DNA of 64,000 bases from Gp6-AA40 sp035711805 (GCA_035711805.1 DASTBV010000055.1:31563-95562); one strand, 5' to 3'; shown: positions 15,730 through 24,101, counted from the first letter of the stretch. Notes: a model not told the origin generated them from the sequence alone. Program-made: numbers and translations.

Positions 15730-16636
15730 GACCGCCGAATTGGGCGCGGAGCGCCGACAGCAGCTTCTCGGCGAAGGTGTGATCGCGCCGTGAGCGGAAC
15801 CGTGTGAACAACGCGGTGGTCAGCACGTTCGCCGGCACGTCTTCCTCGATGGCGGCGGCGACGGTCCAGCGGCCCTCGCCGGAATCACCAACGGTTCCGG
15901 TGAATCCTTCGAGGCGTGGATCCTTCCGCAAAGCGATCGCCGCCAGATCGAGCAGCCACGAGCTGACCACGCTCCCGTGACGCCACACCTCGGCAATCGC
16001 TGCCAGGTCGAAGGTATAGCGGTGGTCGGCGGGCAGCGCCGGACTGTCCGCATTCCGAAGGATGTCGAAGCCCTCCGCGTACGACTGCATCAGCCCGTAC
16101 TCGATGCCGTTGTGGATCATCTTGACGAAGTGGCCGGCGCCCGACGGGCCGCAGTGCAGGTACCCCTCGCGCGTCGGCGCGAGCGCCTCGAACACTGGTG
16201 TCAGGCGATCCACGGCCTGGGGTGTGCCGCCAATCATCAGGCAGTAGCCACGCTCCGCACCCCACACACCGCCGGAGGTGCCAACATCGACGTAGTCGAT
16301 CCCCTGTGCGGCAAGCATCCGGGCCCGCCGGACGTCGTCCTTGAAATGCGTGTTGCCGCCGTCGATGACCACGTCGCCCGCGGACAGGAGGGATCCGAGT
16401 GAGCTGACGGTTTCTTCCGTCGGCGCACCGGCAGGAACCATGATCCACACGGCGCGGGGTGCCTGCAGCTGTGTGACGAGATCGTTCACCGACGACGACC
16501 CTGCGACGCCTCCCGTGGCCGCGCGCCGCACGGCGTCAACGCTGCGATCCCACGCCACCACCGTATGGCCCGCTTCAGCCAGACGACGGGTCATGCTGCC
16601 ACCCATCCGGCCGAGACCGATGAAGCCGATCTGCAT
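15713..16636 (-). CDS. gnd: 6-Phosphogluconate dehydrogenase, short (GndA/YqeC) type
   Basis: Oxidatively decarboxylates 6-phosphogluconate to ribulose-5-phosphate. The 307-residue length identifies the short form, often NAD-preferring, rather than the about 470-residue Gnd. The N-terminal motif is GFIGLGRMGGSMTRRL; the catalytic region is DVGTSGGVWGAERGYCLMIGG, and GPSGAGHFVKMIHNGIEYG holds the catalytic Lys. The ATG at 16636 shares a base with the pilT stop. It sits in the oxidative pentose-phosphate operon between pilT and zwf. Confidence 0.94.
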   Translation of the reverse strand: MQIGFIGLGRMGGSMTRRLAEAGHTVVAWDRSVDAVRRAATGGVAGSSSVNDLVTQLQAPRAVWIMVPAGAPTEETVSSLGSLLSAGDVVIDGGNTHFKDDVRRARMLAAQGIDYVDVGTSGGVWGAERGYCLMIGGTPQAVDRLTPVFEALAPTREGYLHCGPSGAGHFVKMIHNGIEYGLMQSYAEGFDILRNADSPALPADHRYTFDLAAIAEVWRHGSVVSSWLLDLAAIALRKDPRLEGFTGTVGDSGEGRWTVAAAIEEDVPANVLTTALFTRFRSRRDHTFAEKLLSALRAQFGGHAEPR

Positions 16637-17826
16637 CAGGCCCGTCCTGGCGAGAGCAGCGATTCGAGCTCTTCGGGATGTGCCGCGCGCAGCTGCGCGT
16701 CCGCACGTTCCAGTGTGCCGTGTCTCACGAGCCGCGCGAGCGACTCCTCGAACGAGAAGGAGCCGCTCTTGCGCGTAATCGTGATCTCCTGATTGAGGTG
16801 CTGCAGCGCGTTCTTGCGCACGTGCTGCCGCGCGCCGTAGCTCACCATCAGCAGCTCCGCGACCGGCACGACCCCGCCGGTCTTTGCCGGCACGAGCGTC
16901 TGCGTGAGGATGGCCGCGAGCGCCATCGACAGTTCCTGCCGTACCGCGTTCTGGCGCTCGGTCGGAAACGCGTCGGCGATGCGCGAGATGGCCGCGGACA
17001 CGTCGGTCGTATGGACCGTGGCGAATACGAGGTGGCCTGTTTCAGCCGCCGAGAGCGCGATCCGCATCGTCTCGGGGTCACGCATCTCGCCGACGACGAT
17101 GACGTCGGGAGCCTGGCGGACGGCAGAGCGGAGCGCAGAAGGGAAGTCGGGGGCATCGATGCCGATTTCCACCTGTTCGATGAGACTCCGGCCGTGCGGA
17201 TGCTCGTACTCGATGGGATCCTCGACGGTGATGATGTGCCGCTCATCCCGCTCGTTGATGGCCGAGACCAGCGCTGCCAGCGTGGTCGTCTTGCCGGATC
17301 CGGTTGGTCCGCCGATCAGCACGAGACCCCGCGGCAGCGCGGCGAGCAGGCTGATGTCGTGGGAGAAGTGCAGATCGGCGAGCCGCGGAATCTTCCGCGG
17401 CAGCGCGCGGATCGATGCGGCGGTTCGGCCACGCTCGCGGTGGAGGTTCATTCTGAAGCGGCCCAGCCCGGGCCGGGTGAATGCCAGATCGACCGCATGA
17501 CCGGCGCCGAACCGCTGCAGCAGCCGCGGTCCAGCGGCGGGGCGTACGGCGTTTTCGATGTCCTCGCTGCCGAGCGGCTCGGTGGAAATACGGAGCAGCC
17601 GGCCGGGGGCACGCACGATCGGCGGCGAGCCCGAGACGAGCAGCAGGTCGCTGCCGCCGTCCTCGTTGCGCACGCGCTCGAGCCACGAATCGAGACGCGC
17701 GAAATCAGTATCGACGAATGAGCGATCGGAGGGCACCGCGTTAGCGGTGCCGTCCGTCGGATCGAGCAGATTGAGCTCGGTGACAAGACGATCGAGATCG
17801 TTGAACCGCTCGTCGAAGCCGCTCAC
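16636..17826 (-). CDS. pilT: PilT/PilU-type twitching motility ATPase
   Basis: A hexameric ATPase of the type II/IV secretion superfamily that retracts type IV pili at the inner membrane. GTG 17826 overlaps the rpiB stop as GTGA and gives 396 aa, close to PilU length. Walker A is GGPTGSGKTTTLAAL (about residues 175-189), then the Asp box VEDPIEYEH, the Walker B region PDVIVVGEMRDPETM and the His box HLVFATVHTTD. The N-terminal PAS-like domain is present. It lies inside a carbohydrate operon rather than with pilus genes. The C-terminal tail differs from model PilT proteins, so PilU-like function is also possible. Confidence 0.9.
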   Translation of the reverse strand: MSGFDERFNDLDRLVTELNLLDPTDGTANAVPSDRSFVDTDFARLDSWLERVRNEDGGSDLLLVSGSPPIVRAPGRLLRISTEPLGSEDIENAVRPAAGPRLLQRFGAGHAVDLAFTRPGLGRFRMNLHRERGRTAASIRALPRKIPRLADLHFSHDISLLAALPRGLVLIGGPTGSGKTTTLAALVSAINERDERHIITVEDPIEYEHPHGRSLIEQVEIGIDAPDFPSALRSAVRQAPDVIVVGEMRDPETMRIALSAAETGHLVFATVHTTDVSAAISRIADAFPTERQNAVRQELSMALAAILTQTLVPAKTGGVVPVAELLMVSYGARQHVRKNALQHLNQEITITRKSGSFSFEESLARLVRHGTLERADAQLRAAHPEELESLLSPGRA

Positions 17827-18290
17827 CGCGGCACGCTCCCGCCGGTGAAGCGCTCTTCGATCCGTGTCACCTTGTCGAGCCGGCGCTGAAACCGTTCCTC
17901 GCCCGCGTAGCGGGCGCCGAGAAACGCGCTGACGAGGTCGAGGGCCAGCGCGCCGCCGATGACCCGCGCGCCGAGGCACAACACGTTCATGTCGTCGTGC
18001 TCGACGGCCTGGTGCGCCGTGTAGGTGTCGTGGCAGACCGCCGCGCGGATACCGGGGAACTTGTTCGCGGCAATCGACACACCCGCGCCGCTGCCGCAGA
18101 CGATGATCCCGCGTTCCGCTTGTCCGTCCCGGATGGCGGCGGCTACTGCCTCCGCGGAGTCGGGGTAGTCCACGGGTGCCGGCGAATCGGTGCCGAGGTC
18201 CAGGACGTCGTGTCCCTGAGCGGACAGCTTGGCTTTGACCTCGTTCTTCAGAAGGTAACCGGCATGATCGGCCGCCAGGGCAATGCGCAT
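17823..18290 (-). CDS. rpiB: Ribose-5-phosphate isomerase B
   Basis: Interconverts ribose-5-phosphate and ribulose-5-phosphate. It has 155 residues with the family's N-terminal ALAADHAGYLLK, the active-site Cys in IIVCGSGAGVSIAANKFPGI (about residues 63-82), and the His in CHDTYTAHQAVEHDDMNVL. It is the first gene of the rpiB-pilT-gnd-zwf-pgl operon. Directly upstream is a long fold-back repeat, so the promoter must lie in or beyond it. Confidence 0.96.
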   Translation of the reverse strand: MRIALAADHAGYLLKNEVKAKLSAQGHDVLDLGTDSPAPVDYPDSAEAVAAAIRDGQAERGIIVCGSGAGVSIAANKFPGIRAAVCHDTYTAHQAVEHDDMNVLCLGARVIGGALALDLVSAFLGARYAGEERFQRRLDKVTRIEERFTGGSVPR

Positions 18291-18300
18291 GGGGGTAATA

Positions 18301-18540
18301 GGTTACAGGGATCAGGGATCAGGGATCAGGGATCGGGGATCGGGATGGGGGACCGCGGGATCGGATGGGGGACCGCGGGATCGGATGGGAGACCGGGGAT
18401 TGGGGGAATCGGTTATGAATCTGAAACGACCAAACCGGGCGACGTATCGTCGAAAACTGCGAAAGGCTGGCAGGACCCGGTTCCATCCCGATCCCTGGTC
18501 CCGGATCCCTGGTCCCGGATCCCTGGTCCCGGATCCCTGT
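18301..18540. repeat. Large fold-back repeat, CAGGGAT/GGGATCC units
   Basis: The left part (18301-18410) has CAGGGAT units, then two tandem 20-base copies starting at 18351 and 18371 (GACCGCGGGATCGGATGGGG). The right part (18480-18540) has the inverse orientation, with CCCTGGTCCCGGAT units repeated three to four times. About 70 bases of non-repeat sequence form the loop. It fills the divergent gap between rpiB and the VWFA gene, so promoters of both must be within or next to it. There are no CRISPR-like spacers. Confidence 0.85.
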
Positions 18541-18544
18541 CAGT

Positions 18545-18550
18545 TATAAT
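18545..18550 (+). promoter_or_regulatory. Possible -10 box TATAAT
   Basis: TATAAT lies 7 bases before the ATG of the VWFA gene, directly after the right arm of the fold-back repeat. No -35 box is visible, because the upstream sequence is repeat. If real, the message would be nearly leaderless. Evidence is weak. Confidence 0.25.
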
Positions 18551-18556
18551 TTGCCC

Positions 18557-19861
18557 ATGCGTACAGCAGCTAAGTTCTTGACAGCAGGCGCGTTCGCGCT
18601 GCTGCTCGCACTCGGCGCCCCGCCGGCGCCCAACACCATTCACGCGCAGGCCGGCGCTCAGGCGCCCGCTCCGAACCAGCCGCCCACGTTCCGTGCGTCG
18701 GTCGACCTCATCACGACCGACATGATCGCGCGCGATTCGCGGACCGAGCAGTTCATCGCCGACCTCAAGCCGCACGAGATCGAGATCCTCGAGGACGGCG
18801 TCAAGCAGGAAATCGTGTCGTTCGTGCTGACGCACGGCGGACGCGTGTTCAACACCCTCGCGCCTCCGCCGGCTCCGGTCCAGGAAGGCATCATCCTGCC
18901 GCAGCGCCGGCCGACCAACGACGCCGCCGGACGCATCTTCCTGATCTTCATCGACGACTTCCACCTGCAGTTCCGCGAGACCCCGCGGACCCGCGAGCTG
19001 ATCAAGAAGATGCTTCGCCTTCTCATTCACGAAGGCGACATGTTCGGCATCGTCAGCACCGGCCACTCGTCGATCTCCGAGCAGCTGACCTACGACCGTC
19101 AGGTGCTCGAGTCGTCGATCGAGCGCATTACCGGCGGCGGGCTGACCCCGAAGGACATCATGCAGGGGATGGCGACGTCGCAGGGTCCGGCCGAGCTCCG
19201 CCATCGCGCCCACGTGGCGTTCTCGACCGCCTACGACCTGATGCGCAACCTGGAGAAGGTGCAGAATCGCCGCAAGGCCGTCATCTACATCAGCAGCGGC
19301 TACGACTTCGATCCGTTCGTCGAAGGCCGGCTCGAGGAGCAGGCGCGGCGCATGGGGATCGACAGCTCGTCGGATGAGGGCGGCGGACTGGGTTCGGCAG
19401 CGGACCGGCTGCGCGAAGATCCGACATATCGGGACCAGCGCTCGAGCCAGCAGCTGGCCGCCACGGATCTGATCCGGGAAGTGTACGACCTGACGAAAGC
19501 CGCCAATCGCGCCAACGCGACGCTGTACACCATCGATCCGCGCGGCCTGATTGCCGGTCCCGACATCGATCAGGAAGTGAACATGACCGACTGGAACGCC
19601 TACGTGCGCGAGACGCAGGACAGCCTGCGCATGCTGGCGGAACAGACCGGCGGCATCGCCATCGTCAACCAGAACGACTTCGACAAGGGGCTCAAGCGGA
19701 TCGACAACGAGACCAGCGATTACTACGTGCTGGGCTACTACTCGAGCAACCCCGACCCGACGCGCCGCACGCGCAAGATCGAGGTGCGCACAACGCGGCA
19801 GGGTGTGGCCCTCAAGGCCCGCGAGAGCTACTCGCTGCGTCCGACGAATCTCCGCCGCTGA
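18557..19861 (+). CDS. Secreted VWFA-related domain protein (acidobacterial type)
   Basis: A 434-residue exported protein with a signal peptide (about residues 1-30, ending HAQAG). It then has the ASVDLITTDMIARDSRTEQFI segment, typical of the family that TIGRFAM calls the VWFA-related acidobacterial domain, including the LKPHEIEILEDGVKQEI region. The von Willebrand A-like fold follows, but the place of the DxSxS metal site reads FIDDFHLQF, so the MIDAS is degenerate. The C-terminus DYYVLGYYSSNP is again typical. The function is unknown; such proteins are abundant in Acidobacteriota and probably act in the envelope. It starts at ATG 18557. Confidence 0.88.
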   Translation: MRTAAKFLTAGAFALLLALGAPPAPNTIHAQAGAQAPAPNQPPTFRASVDLITTDMIARDSRTEQFIADLKPHEIEILEDGVKQEIVSFVLTHGGRVFNTLAPPPAPVQEGIILPQRRPTNDAAGRIFLIFIDDFHLQFRETPRTRELIKKMLRLLIHEGDMFGIVSTGHSSISEQLTYDRQVLESSIERITGGGLTPKDIMQGMATSQGPAELRHRAHVAFSTAYDLMRNLEKVQNRRKAVIYISSGYDFDPFVEGRLEEQARRMGIDSSSDEGGGLGSAADRLREDPTYRDQRSSQQLAATDLIREVYDLTKAANRANATLYTIDPRGLIAGPDIDQEVNMTDWNAYVRETQDSLRMLAEQTGGIAIVNQNDFDKGLKRIDNETSDYYVLGYYSSNPDPTRRTRKIEVRTTRQGVALKARESYSLRPTNLRR

Positions 19862-19880
19862 CCTGCGCGGCGGAGGCCGC

Positions 19881-20792
19881 CTATTTCGCCCGCGTCGCGG
19901 CTTCGAGGCGCGGGCGAATCGCTTCGAAAATCCTGATCACTTCCGACACGGTGCGAGGCAGCCGGCTCATCTTCGGATAGAGCCAGCCTGTCTGCCGCAC
20001 GAGCGAGTGCCCGGCGATGCGGCTGCGGAACAGCTGCCCGGCCTTGACGTCGGACGCGGCTGCCTGCGACGGGATGATGCTGATGCCGAGACCGCTTCGA
20101 ACCATCGCCTTGATGATTTCGACGTTCTCGGTCTCCATGATCACGTCCGGATTGACGCCTTCGCGCGCAAAAAACTGTTCAACCAGCCGGCGGGTGATCG
20201 ATCCCGTTTCGAAGAGGACGAAATCCTGCTTGTCGAGGTCGGCGGGCGAGATCGACTTTTTCTTCGCCAGCGGATGCGCCGGATAGGTAATCAGCAGCAG
20301 CTCTTCCTGCAGCACGGGAACCGAGACGAGATCCGTGGCTTCAACCGGCAGCGTGATCATGCCCAGGTCGCCCGCGCCCGAGCGCAGCATGGCGATCGAG
20401 CGTTCGGCGCTGCCGACGGTGACTTTCAGATCGAGGTGCGGATGCACGCGCCGCACTTCGGCGAGGAGCGTCGGGAACACGTACAGGCAGACGGTCATGC
20501 CCCCGACCAGGCGAATCGTGCCGCTCAGCGAGTCGCGTTTCTCGCTGATCGTGGATACCGTTTCCTGCAAATCCTGGAAGACGCGATGACTGAGCTGGAG
20601 GAGCGACTCGCCGGCCGGCGTGATACGGATGCGCCGCCCGATCCGGTGGAACACCGGCTCGCCGAGTTCGTCCTCGAGGAGCAGGATCTGGCGGCTGATC
20701 GCCGACTGGGAGACGTGCAGCTTCTCGCCGGCGGCCGTGAACGAGCCGGTGTCCGCAATGGCCCGGATGATCTCCAGCTGCCGCAGATCCAT
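19881..20792 (-). CDS. LysR-family transcriptional regulator
   Basis: A 303-residue regulator. The N-terminal winged helix-turn-helix (about residues 1-60: RQLEIIRAIADTGSFTAAGE, then VSQSAISRQI) is followed by the co-inducer domain (about 90-295). The ligand is not predictable. It lies four bases downstream of the DNA methyltransferase on the same strand, so the pair is probably one operon rather than the divergent layout usual for LysR regulators and their targets. It converges with the VWFA gene. Confidence 0.9.
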   Translation of the reverse strand: MDLRQLEIIRAIADTGSFTAAGEKLHVSQSAISRQILLLEDELGEPVFHRIGRRIRITPAGESLLQLSHRVFQDLQETVSTISEKRDSLSGTIRLVGGMTVCLYVFPTLLAEVRRVHPHLDLKVTVGSAERSIAMLRSGAGDLGMITLPVEATDLVSVPVLQEELLLITYPAHPLAKKKSISPADLDKQDFVLFETGSITRRLVEQFFAREGVNPDVIMETENVEIIKAMVRSGLGISIIPSQAAASDVKAGQLFRSRIAGHSLVRQTGWLYPKMSRLPRTVSEVIRIFEAIRPRLEAATRAK

Positions 20793-20796
20793 GGCG

Positions 20797-21663
20797 TCAG
20801 GATACTCTGAGCGCGGCGCGCGTCCTTTCGATCGCGTCCTTCAGATACCCTTCGTCCATCTCGATCCCGACGAAACTGACCCCGAGCTGCGCGCAGGCCA
20901 CCGCGGTCGATCCCAGCCCCAGAAAAGGATCGGCCACGACCTGCAGCCGCTCGAGCCCGTGCAGGCGGAGGCACATCTCGGGGAGCTTCGGCGGAAAGGT
21001 GGCCGGGTGGGGGCGATCCTTCTCGCGGCTCTGAATGGTCTCGTAGGGGATGAACCAGGTGTTGCCACGGCATCGCACGCCCGACGCAGCCGTCCGCCAG
21101 CGTCCGACGTTGGACTGGTCCTGGTACTTCACGCCGATCGCCTGACGTTCGATGGGCGTGGTGCCCGCCGGGCTGAAGTGGAAGACGAACTCATGGCAGT
21201 CGTGCAGAAATCGCCGGCTGTTAATCGGCTTGTAGTGGCCGACCGCCAGATCGTCCGCCAGTCCCGCGCGGGTGCCGGCAAGCGCCTTCTCGATGGCGAT
21301 CGACTTGATCCAGTGAATGGTGTTCTGCAGGTGCAGGTGCGAGCGTGCCGCCTGGGCGACGTCGATCGCCGTCCACGGGTCGGTGGGCTTTGCTCCCACG
21401 TTCAGAAACAGCGAGCCGTCCGCAGACAGAGCGCGAGCGGCCCGGCCGACCCATAGGGACGTCCATTCCAGGTAGCGCTCGCGCGGAAGCGTGTCCTCGT
21501 AGGTCCGGTAACGGATGCCCAGATTGTACGGAGGTGACGTGACAATCGCGGAGATCGACCCCGCCGCGAGCCTGCCGAGCACGTCAACCGAGTCGCCCAG
21601 ATAGAAGCGGAAGACCGTGCTGCCGGATTTGAAGGTTGTATGGGGGTGTGGGTAACGCGGCAC
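20797..21663 (-). CDS. Orphan DNA methyltransferase (beta-class, N6-adenine or N4-cytosine)
   Basis: A site-specific amino-methyltransferase. The catalytic motif IV TSPPYN comes first (about residue 42 from the chosen start) and the SAM motif DPFLGLGSTAVAC (about residues 246-258) is C-terminal, the beta-class order. GTG 21663 is chosen (288 aa); the open frame extends further into the fold-back repeat at 21691-21767, which would give a spurious leader. No restriction endonuclease is nearby. The enzyme may be a solitary regulator of gene expression like CcrM, or the remnant of a restriction system. The target site is unknown. Confidence 0.87.
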   Translation of the reverse strand: MPRYPHPHTTFKSGSTVFRFYLGDSVDVLGRLAAGSISAIVTSPPYNLGIRYRTYEDTLPRERYLEWTSLWVGRAARALSADGSLFLNVGAKPTDPWTAIDVAQAARSHLHLQNTIHWIKSIAIEKALAGTRAGLADDLAVGHYKPINSRRFLHDCHEFVFHFSPAGTTPIERQAIGVKYQDQSNVGRWRTAASGVRCRGNTWFIPYETIQSREKDRPHPATFPPKLPEMCLRLHGLERLQVVADPFLGLGSTAVACAQLGVSFVGIEMDEGYLKDAIERTRAALRVS

Positions 21664-21690
21664 CGCCGCAGATCTTATCGTGTGGGGATC

Positions 21691-21767
21691 AACTCCCAAC
21701 TTCCAATTCCCAACTCCCAAACACTCCCGTCAGCTACTGGGAGTTGGAAGTTGGCAGTTGGGAGTTT
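21691..21767. repeat. Fold-back repeat, CCCAACT units
   Basis: The left arm (21691-21728) has AACTCCCAACTTCCAATTCC-type seven-base units. The right arm (21737-21767) is its reverse complement (GGGAGTTGGAAGTTGGCAG). The loop is about 8 bases. The unit closely resembles heptameric STRR sequences known from cyanobacteria. It separates the DNA methyltransferase from the small Cys/His protein. Confidence 0.85.
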
Positions 21768-21769
21768 CC

Positions 21770-21970
21770 TTACGAAGCGCGGGTAACGAGCGACGGGACG
21801 GCCGAAGCGGGCTCGTGAATCGTGTGGTTGCGCCGGTGGCTGTGCGCGTCGCACGCGCCGCCTTTTTCCTCGACGTAAGAGACTTCGCGGCTCGTGGCGA
21901 GCTCGCGATAGCGTCCGATGACGCACCCGCAATTCAGCGTCCGAAATCCGAGGAGTCGAACCAGGCTCAT
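21770..21970 (-). CDS. 66-residue Cys/His-rich small protein
   Basis: ATG 21970 follows a GGAGG site by about eight bases, so the start is well supported; the reading frame upstream of it is not credible. Cys14 and Cys16 (NCGCV), Cys40, His43, His45 and His49 (ACDAHSHRRNH) form a likely zinc site. The middle reads GRYRELATSREVSYVEEKG. I recognise the pattern as a recurring short protein in acidobacterial genomes but know no function. Its TAA (21772-21770) lies directly at the edge of the fold-back repeat. It is upstream of the DNA methyltransferase on the same strand. Confidence 0.65.
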   Translation of the reverse strand: MSLVRLLGFRTLNCGCVIGRYRELATSREVSYVEEKGGACDAHSHRRNHTIHEPASAVPSLVTRAS

Positions 21971-22203
21971 CGCCGCACCCTCCGTTCGAACCATGCGCAA
22001 AGCAAACGATGTGCCTTCGGTTGCTGGTAACACATCCTGCGAATTCGCGTTTGGTGGGTGCTCTGATTTCCGGGCATTTGGAAAGAAAAGGCCGGCCGCA
22101 GTCAGTATTTCCAGACGCGTCCCGCGGGCGGCGTTGGGCCTGATTGGATCGCGTTCAAAGCGTTGGAGTCCGCCGGCCATGTGTCAGGGCGGGTCCCGCG
22201 TAG

Positions 22204-23487
22204 TTGGCGTCTCGAGCGCAGGCGGACCCGCCATGGTACTCTCGGCGCTTGCGAGTGGCTCTGGCCGTTCTGCTGACGCTGATTGCCCCGCGCGGTGTGG
22301 CGCCGCAGGAACGCTTCGCGCCTGGCGGGGACGCGCGCGAGCGGGCGGCACTCGACGCCATCGAGAAGATTGAGCCGGCGACGATCGCCGCGCAGGTGCG
22401 GTTGTGTGAAGTTCCGGCGCCGCCGTTCGGCGAACGGGCAAGGGCCGGGGTCGTGCGGGACATGCTTGAGTCGGCCGGGCTGAAGAACGTTCGCCTCGAT
22501 CGCGAGGGCAACGTCGTTGGCGAACGTCCTGGACGCTCGCCCCAGCCGCACGTCGTGCTTGCGGCTCACCTCGACACGGTCTTCCCTGTGGGGACGGACG
22601 TCACGGTGACGCGCCGCGGCGCGGTCCTCCGCGGTCCGGGAATCGGCGACAACTGCCGCGGACTGGCTGTGTTGATCGCGGTGGCGCGCGCGCTCAACGC
22701 CGCCGGGGTCGAGACTGACGGGTCGGTGACCTTCGCGGCGACGGTCGGCGAGGAGGGCCTGAGCAATCTACGCGGGGCTAGAGTCCTCGTCACCGAGACG
22801 CTGAAGGGACGCATCGACTATTTCGTGGCCCTCGACGGAAGCGGAAGTTCGATTACAAATGTCGCCGTCGGCAGCCGCCGTTACCGTGTCGCGTTTCGCG
22901 GTCCTGGCGGTCACAGTTACAACAATTTCGGTCGCGCCAATCCCGCGAACGCTCTTGGCCGTGCGATCGCCCGGATCTCCGACATCCAGGTCCCGTCTGC
23001 ACCGCGGACAACGTTCAACGTTGGCCGGATTGGGGGCGGCACGGCCGTGAACGCCATCCCGGAGGAGGCCTGGATGGAAGTAGACCTCCGGTCCACCGAC
23101 CAGGCAGCTCTGGAGCAGCTGGACCGTTCGGTTCAGCAGGCGTTCCGGCAGGCCGCTGAAGCGGAGAACGCGCGGTGGAAACAGAACCGCGCGGTGACGG
23201 TAACGTTCGAACGGCTCGGCGAGCGGCCCGGCGGGCGGACGGATGAGCGCTCACGCATTGTCCAGGCGGCGCTTGCGGCGTCGAAAACGGTCAAGCTGCC
23301 GGCACGTCTGGTGGAAAACTCGACCGATGCAAACGTTCCCATGCAGCTGGGCATCCCGGCGATCTCGATTGGCGGCGGCGGCACTGGAGCCAACACGCAT
23401 TCGCTGGCAGAGACCTTCGACAGTACCGATTCTGTCCGCGGTACTGCCAGGGCGCTCCTGCTGACAATTGCACTCAGCCGCCGCTAA
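22204..23487 (+). CDS. Exported M20-family metallopeptidase
   Basis: A zinc peptidase of the M20 (PepT/DapE-like) family, 427 aa from a TTG at 22204 or about 410 aa from GTG 22255. The second start places a signal peptide (VALAVLLTLIAPRG) at the N-terminus and is attractive. Metal-ligand segments are AAHLDTVFP, GIGDNCRGL and ATVGEEGLSN; the dimerisation domain contains GPGGHSYNNFG, and the last ligand His lies in GANTHSLAE. It probably cleaves dipeptides or acyl-amino acids in the periplasm. The 230 bp before it (21971-22203) show no clear feature. It converges with the next gene, with overlapping stops. Confidence 0.88.
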   Translation: MASRAQADPPWYSRRLRVALAVLLTLIAPRGVAPQERFAPGGDARERAALDAIEKIEPATIAAQVRLCEVPAPPFGERARAGVVRDMLESAGLKNVRLDREGNVVGERPGRSPQPHVVLAAHLDTVFPVGTDVTVTRRGAVLRGPGIGDNCRGLAVLIAVARALNAAGVETDGSVTFAATVGEEGLSNLRGARVLVTETLKGRIDYFVALDGSGSSITNVAVGSRRYRVAFRGPGGHSYNNFGRANPANALGRAIARISDIQVPSAPRTTFNVGRIGGGTAVNAIPEEAWMEVDLRSTDQAALEQLDRSVQQAFRQAAEAENARWKQNRAVTVTFERLGERPGGRTDERSRIVQAALAASKTVKLPARLVENSTDANVPMQLGIPAISIGGGGTGANTHSLAETFDSTDSVRGTARALLLTIALSRR

Positions 23488-24035
23488 TCATGCCTGGCGT
23501 GATCCTGCCCGGACTTGACGGCCCGGAACGTTTCGAGGTCGACGGCACGCTGGCGGGCGGCGGCGCCCCGCGCGCGGATCACGCGTATCCAGAAAATCGC
23601 GTGCACCGGAATGACCGTGACGAGCTCTGTCATCGTGCGAAGTTCCGGGACCGCCAGCGCCAGGTTCAGCGCGCTCGCCGCGACGAAGACAACCGTAAAC
23701 AGCGGGTCGATTCCGCCTCCCGGCAGCCCCGGGCCGACGGACATGGCCGTCGTTTCCCACATTGGCCCGTCGGCGGCCCGTCCCTCGTAGTAGACCTGTA
23801 GATAGCGGCCGATTCGCTCCACGCCGACGTTCAGCGCATGAATCGCTTCGAAGCCGGCAATCAGGACGCTCAGCGAGACCAACGAGAGCAGGCCGGGGAC
23901 CGTCGAACCTTGCAGCAGGGCCGCGGTGATCGACGTCCAACCGATCACAGTGACCGGCAGAAGGGCCATCCGTACCGTTCCGCGCGCGGCGATTGTCTGG
24001 CGCAGAACCGTGAACTCCGACTGACTGGGGCTCAT
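23484..24035 (-). CDS. Membrane protein of unknown function
   Basis: 183 residues, not recognised. It has at least four hydrophobic stretches (about residues 20-45, 48-65, 110-128 and 132-150) and an unusual soluble loop, GRAADGPMWETTAMSVGPGL, between the second and third. The protein is probably in the inner membrane. Its stop overlaps the stop of the M20 peptidase on the other strand by four bases. It is divergent from the DD-carboxypeptidase and may share the 24036-24178 promoter region. Confidence 0.6.
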   Translation of the reverse strand: MSPSQSEFTVLRQTIAARGTVRMALLPVTVIGWTSITAALLQGSTVPGLLSLVSLSVLIAGFEAIHALNVGVERIGRYLQVYYEGRAADGPMWETTAMSVGPGLPGGGIDPLFTVVFVAASALNLALAVPELRTMTELVTVIPVHAIFWIRVIRARGAAARQRAVDLETFRAVKSGQDHARHD

Positions 24036-24101
24036 GTGTATGGCACCTTTTTTGGAATGGCTGGGCGCTTCGCGCCTGCCGAGGTGACGCGAAAGGATAC
24101 A

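Noticed and set aside
18301..18540. CRISPR-like array
   Set aside because: The units are 7-20 bases, directly abutting, have no unique spacers and no cas genes are near.
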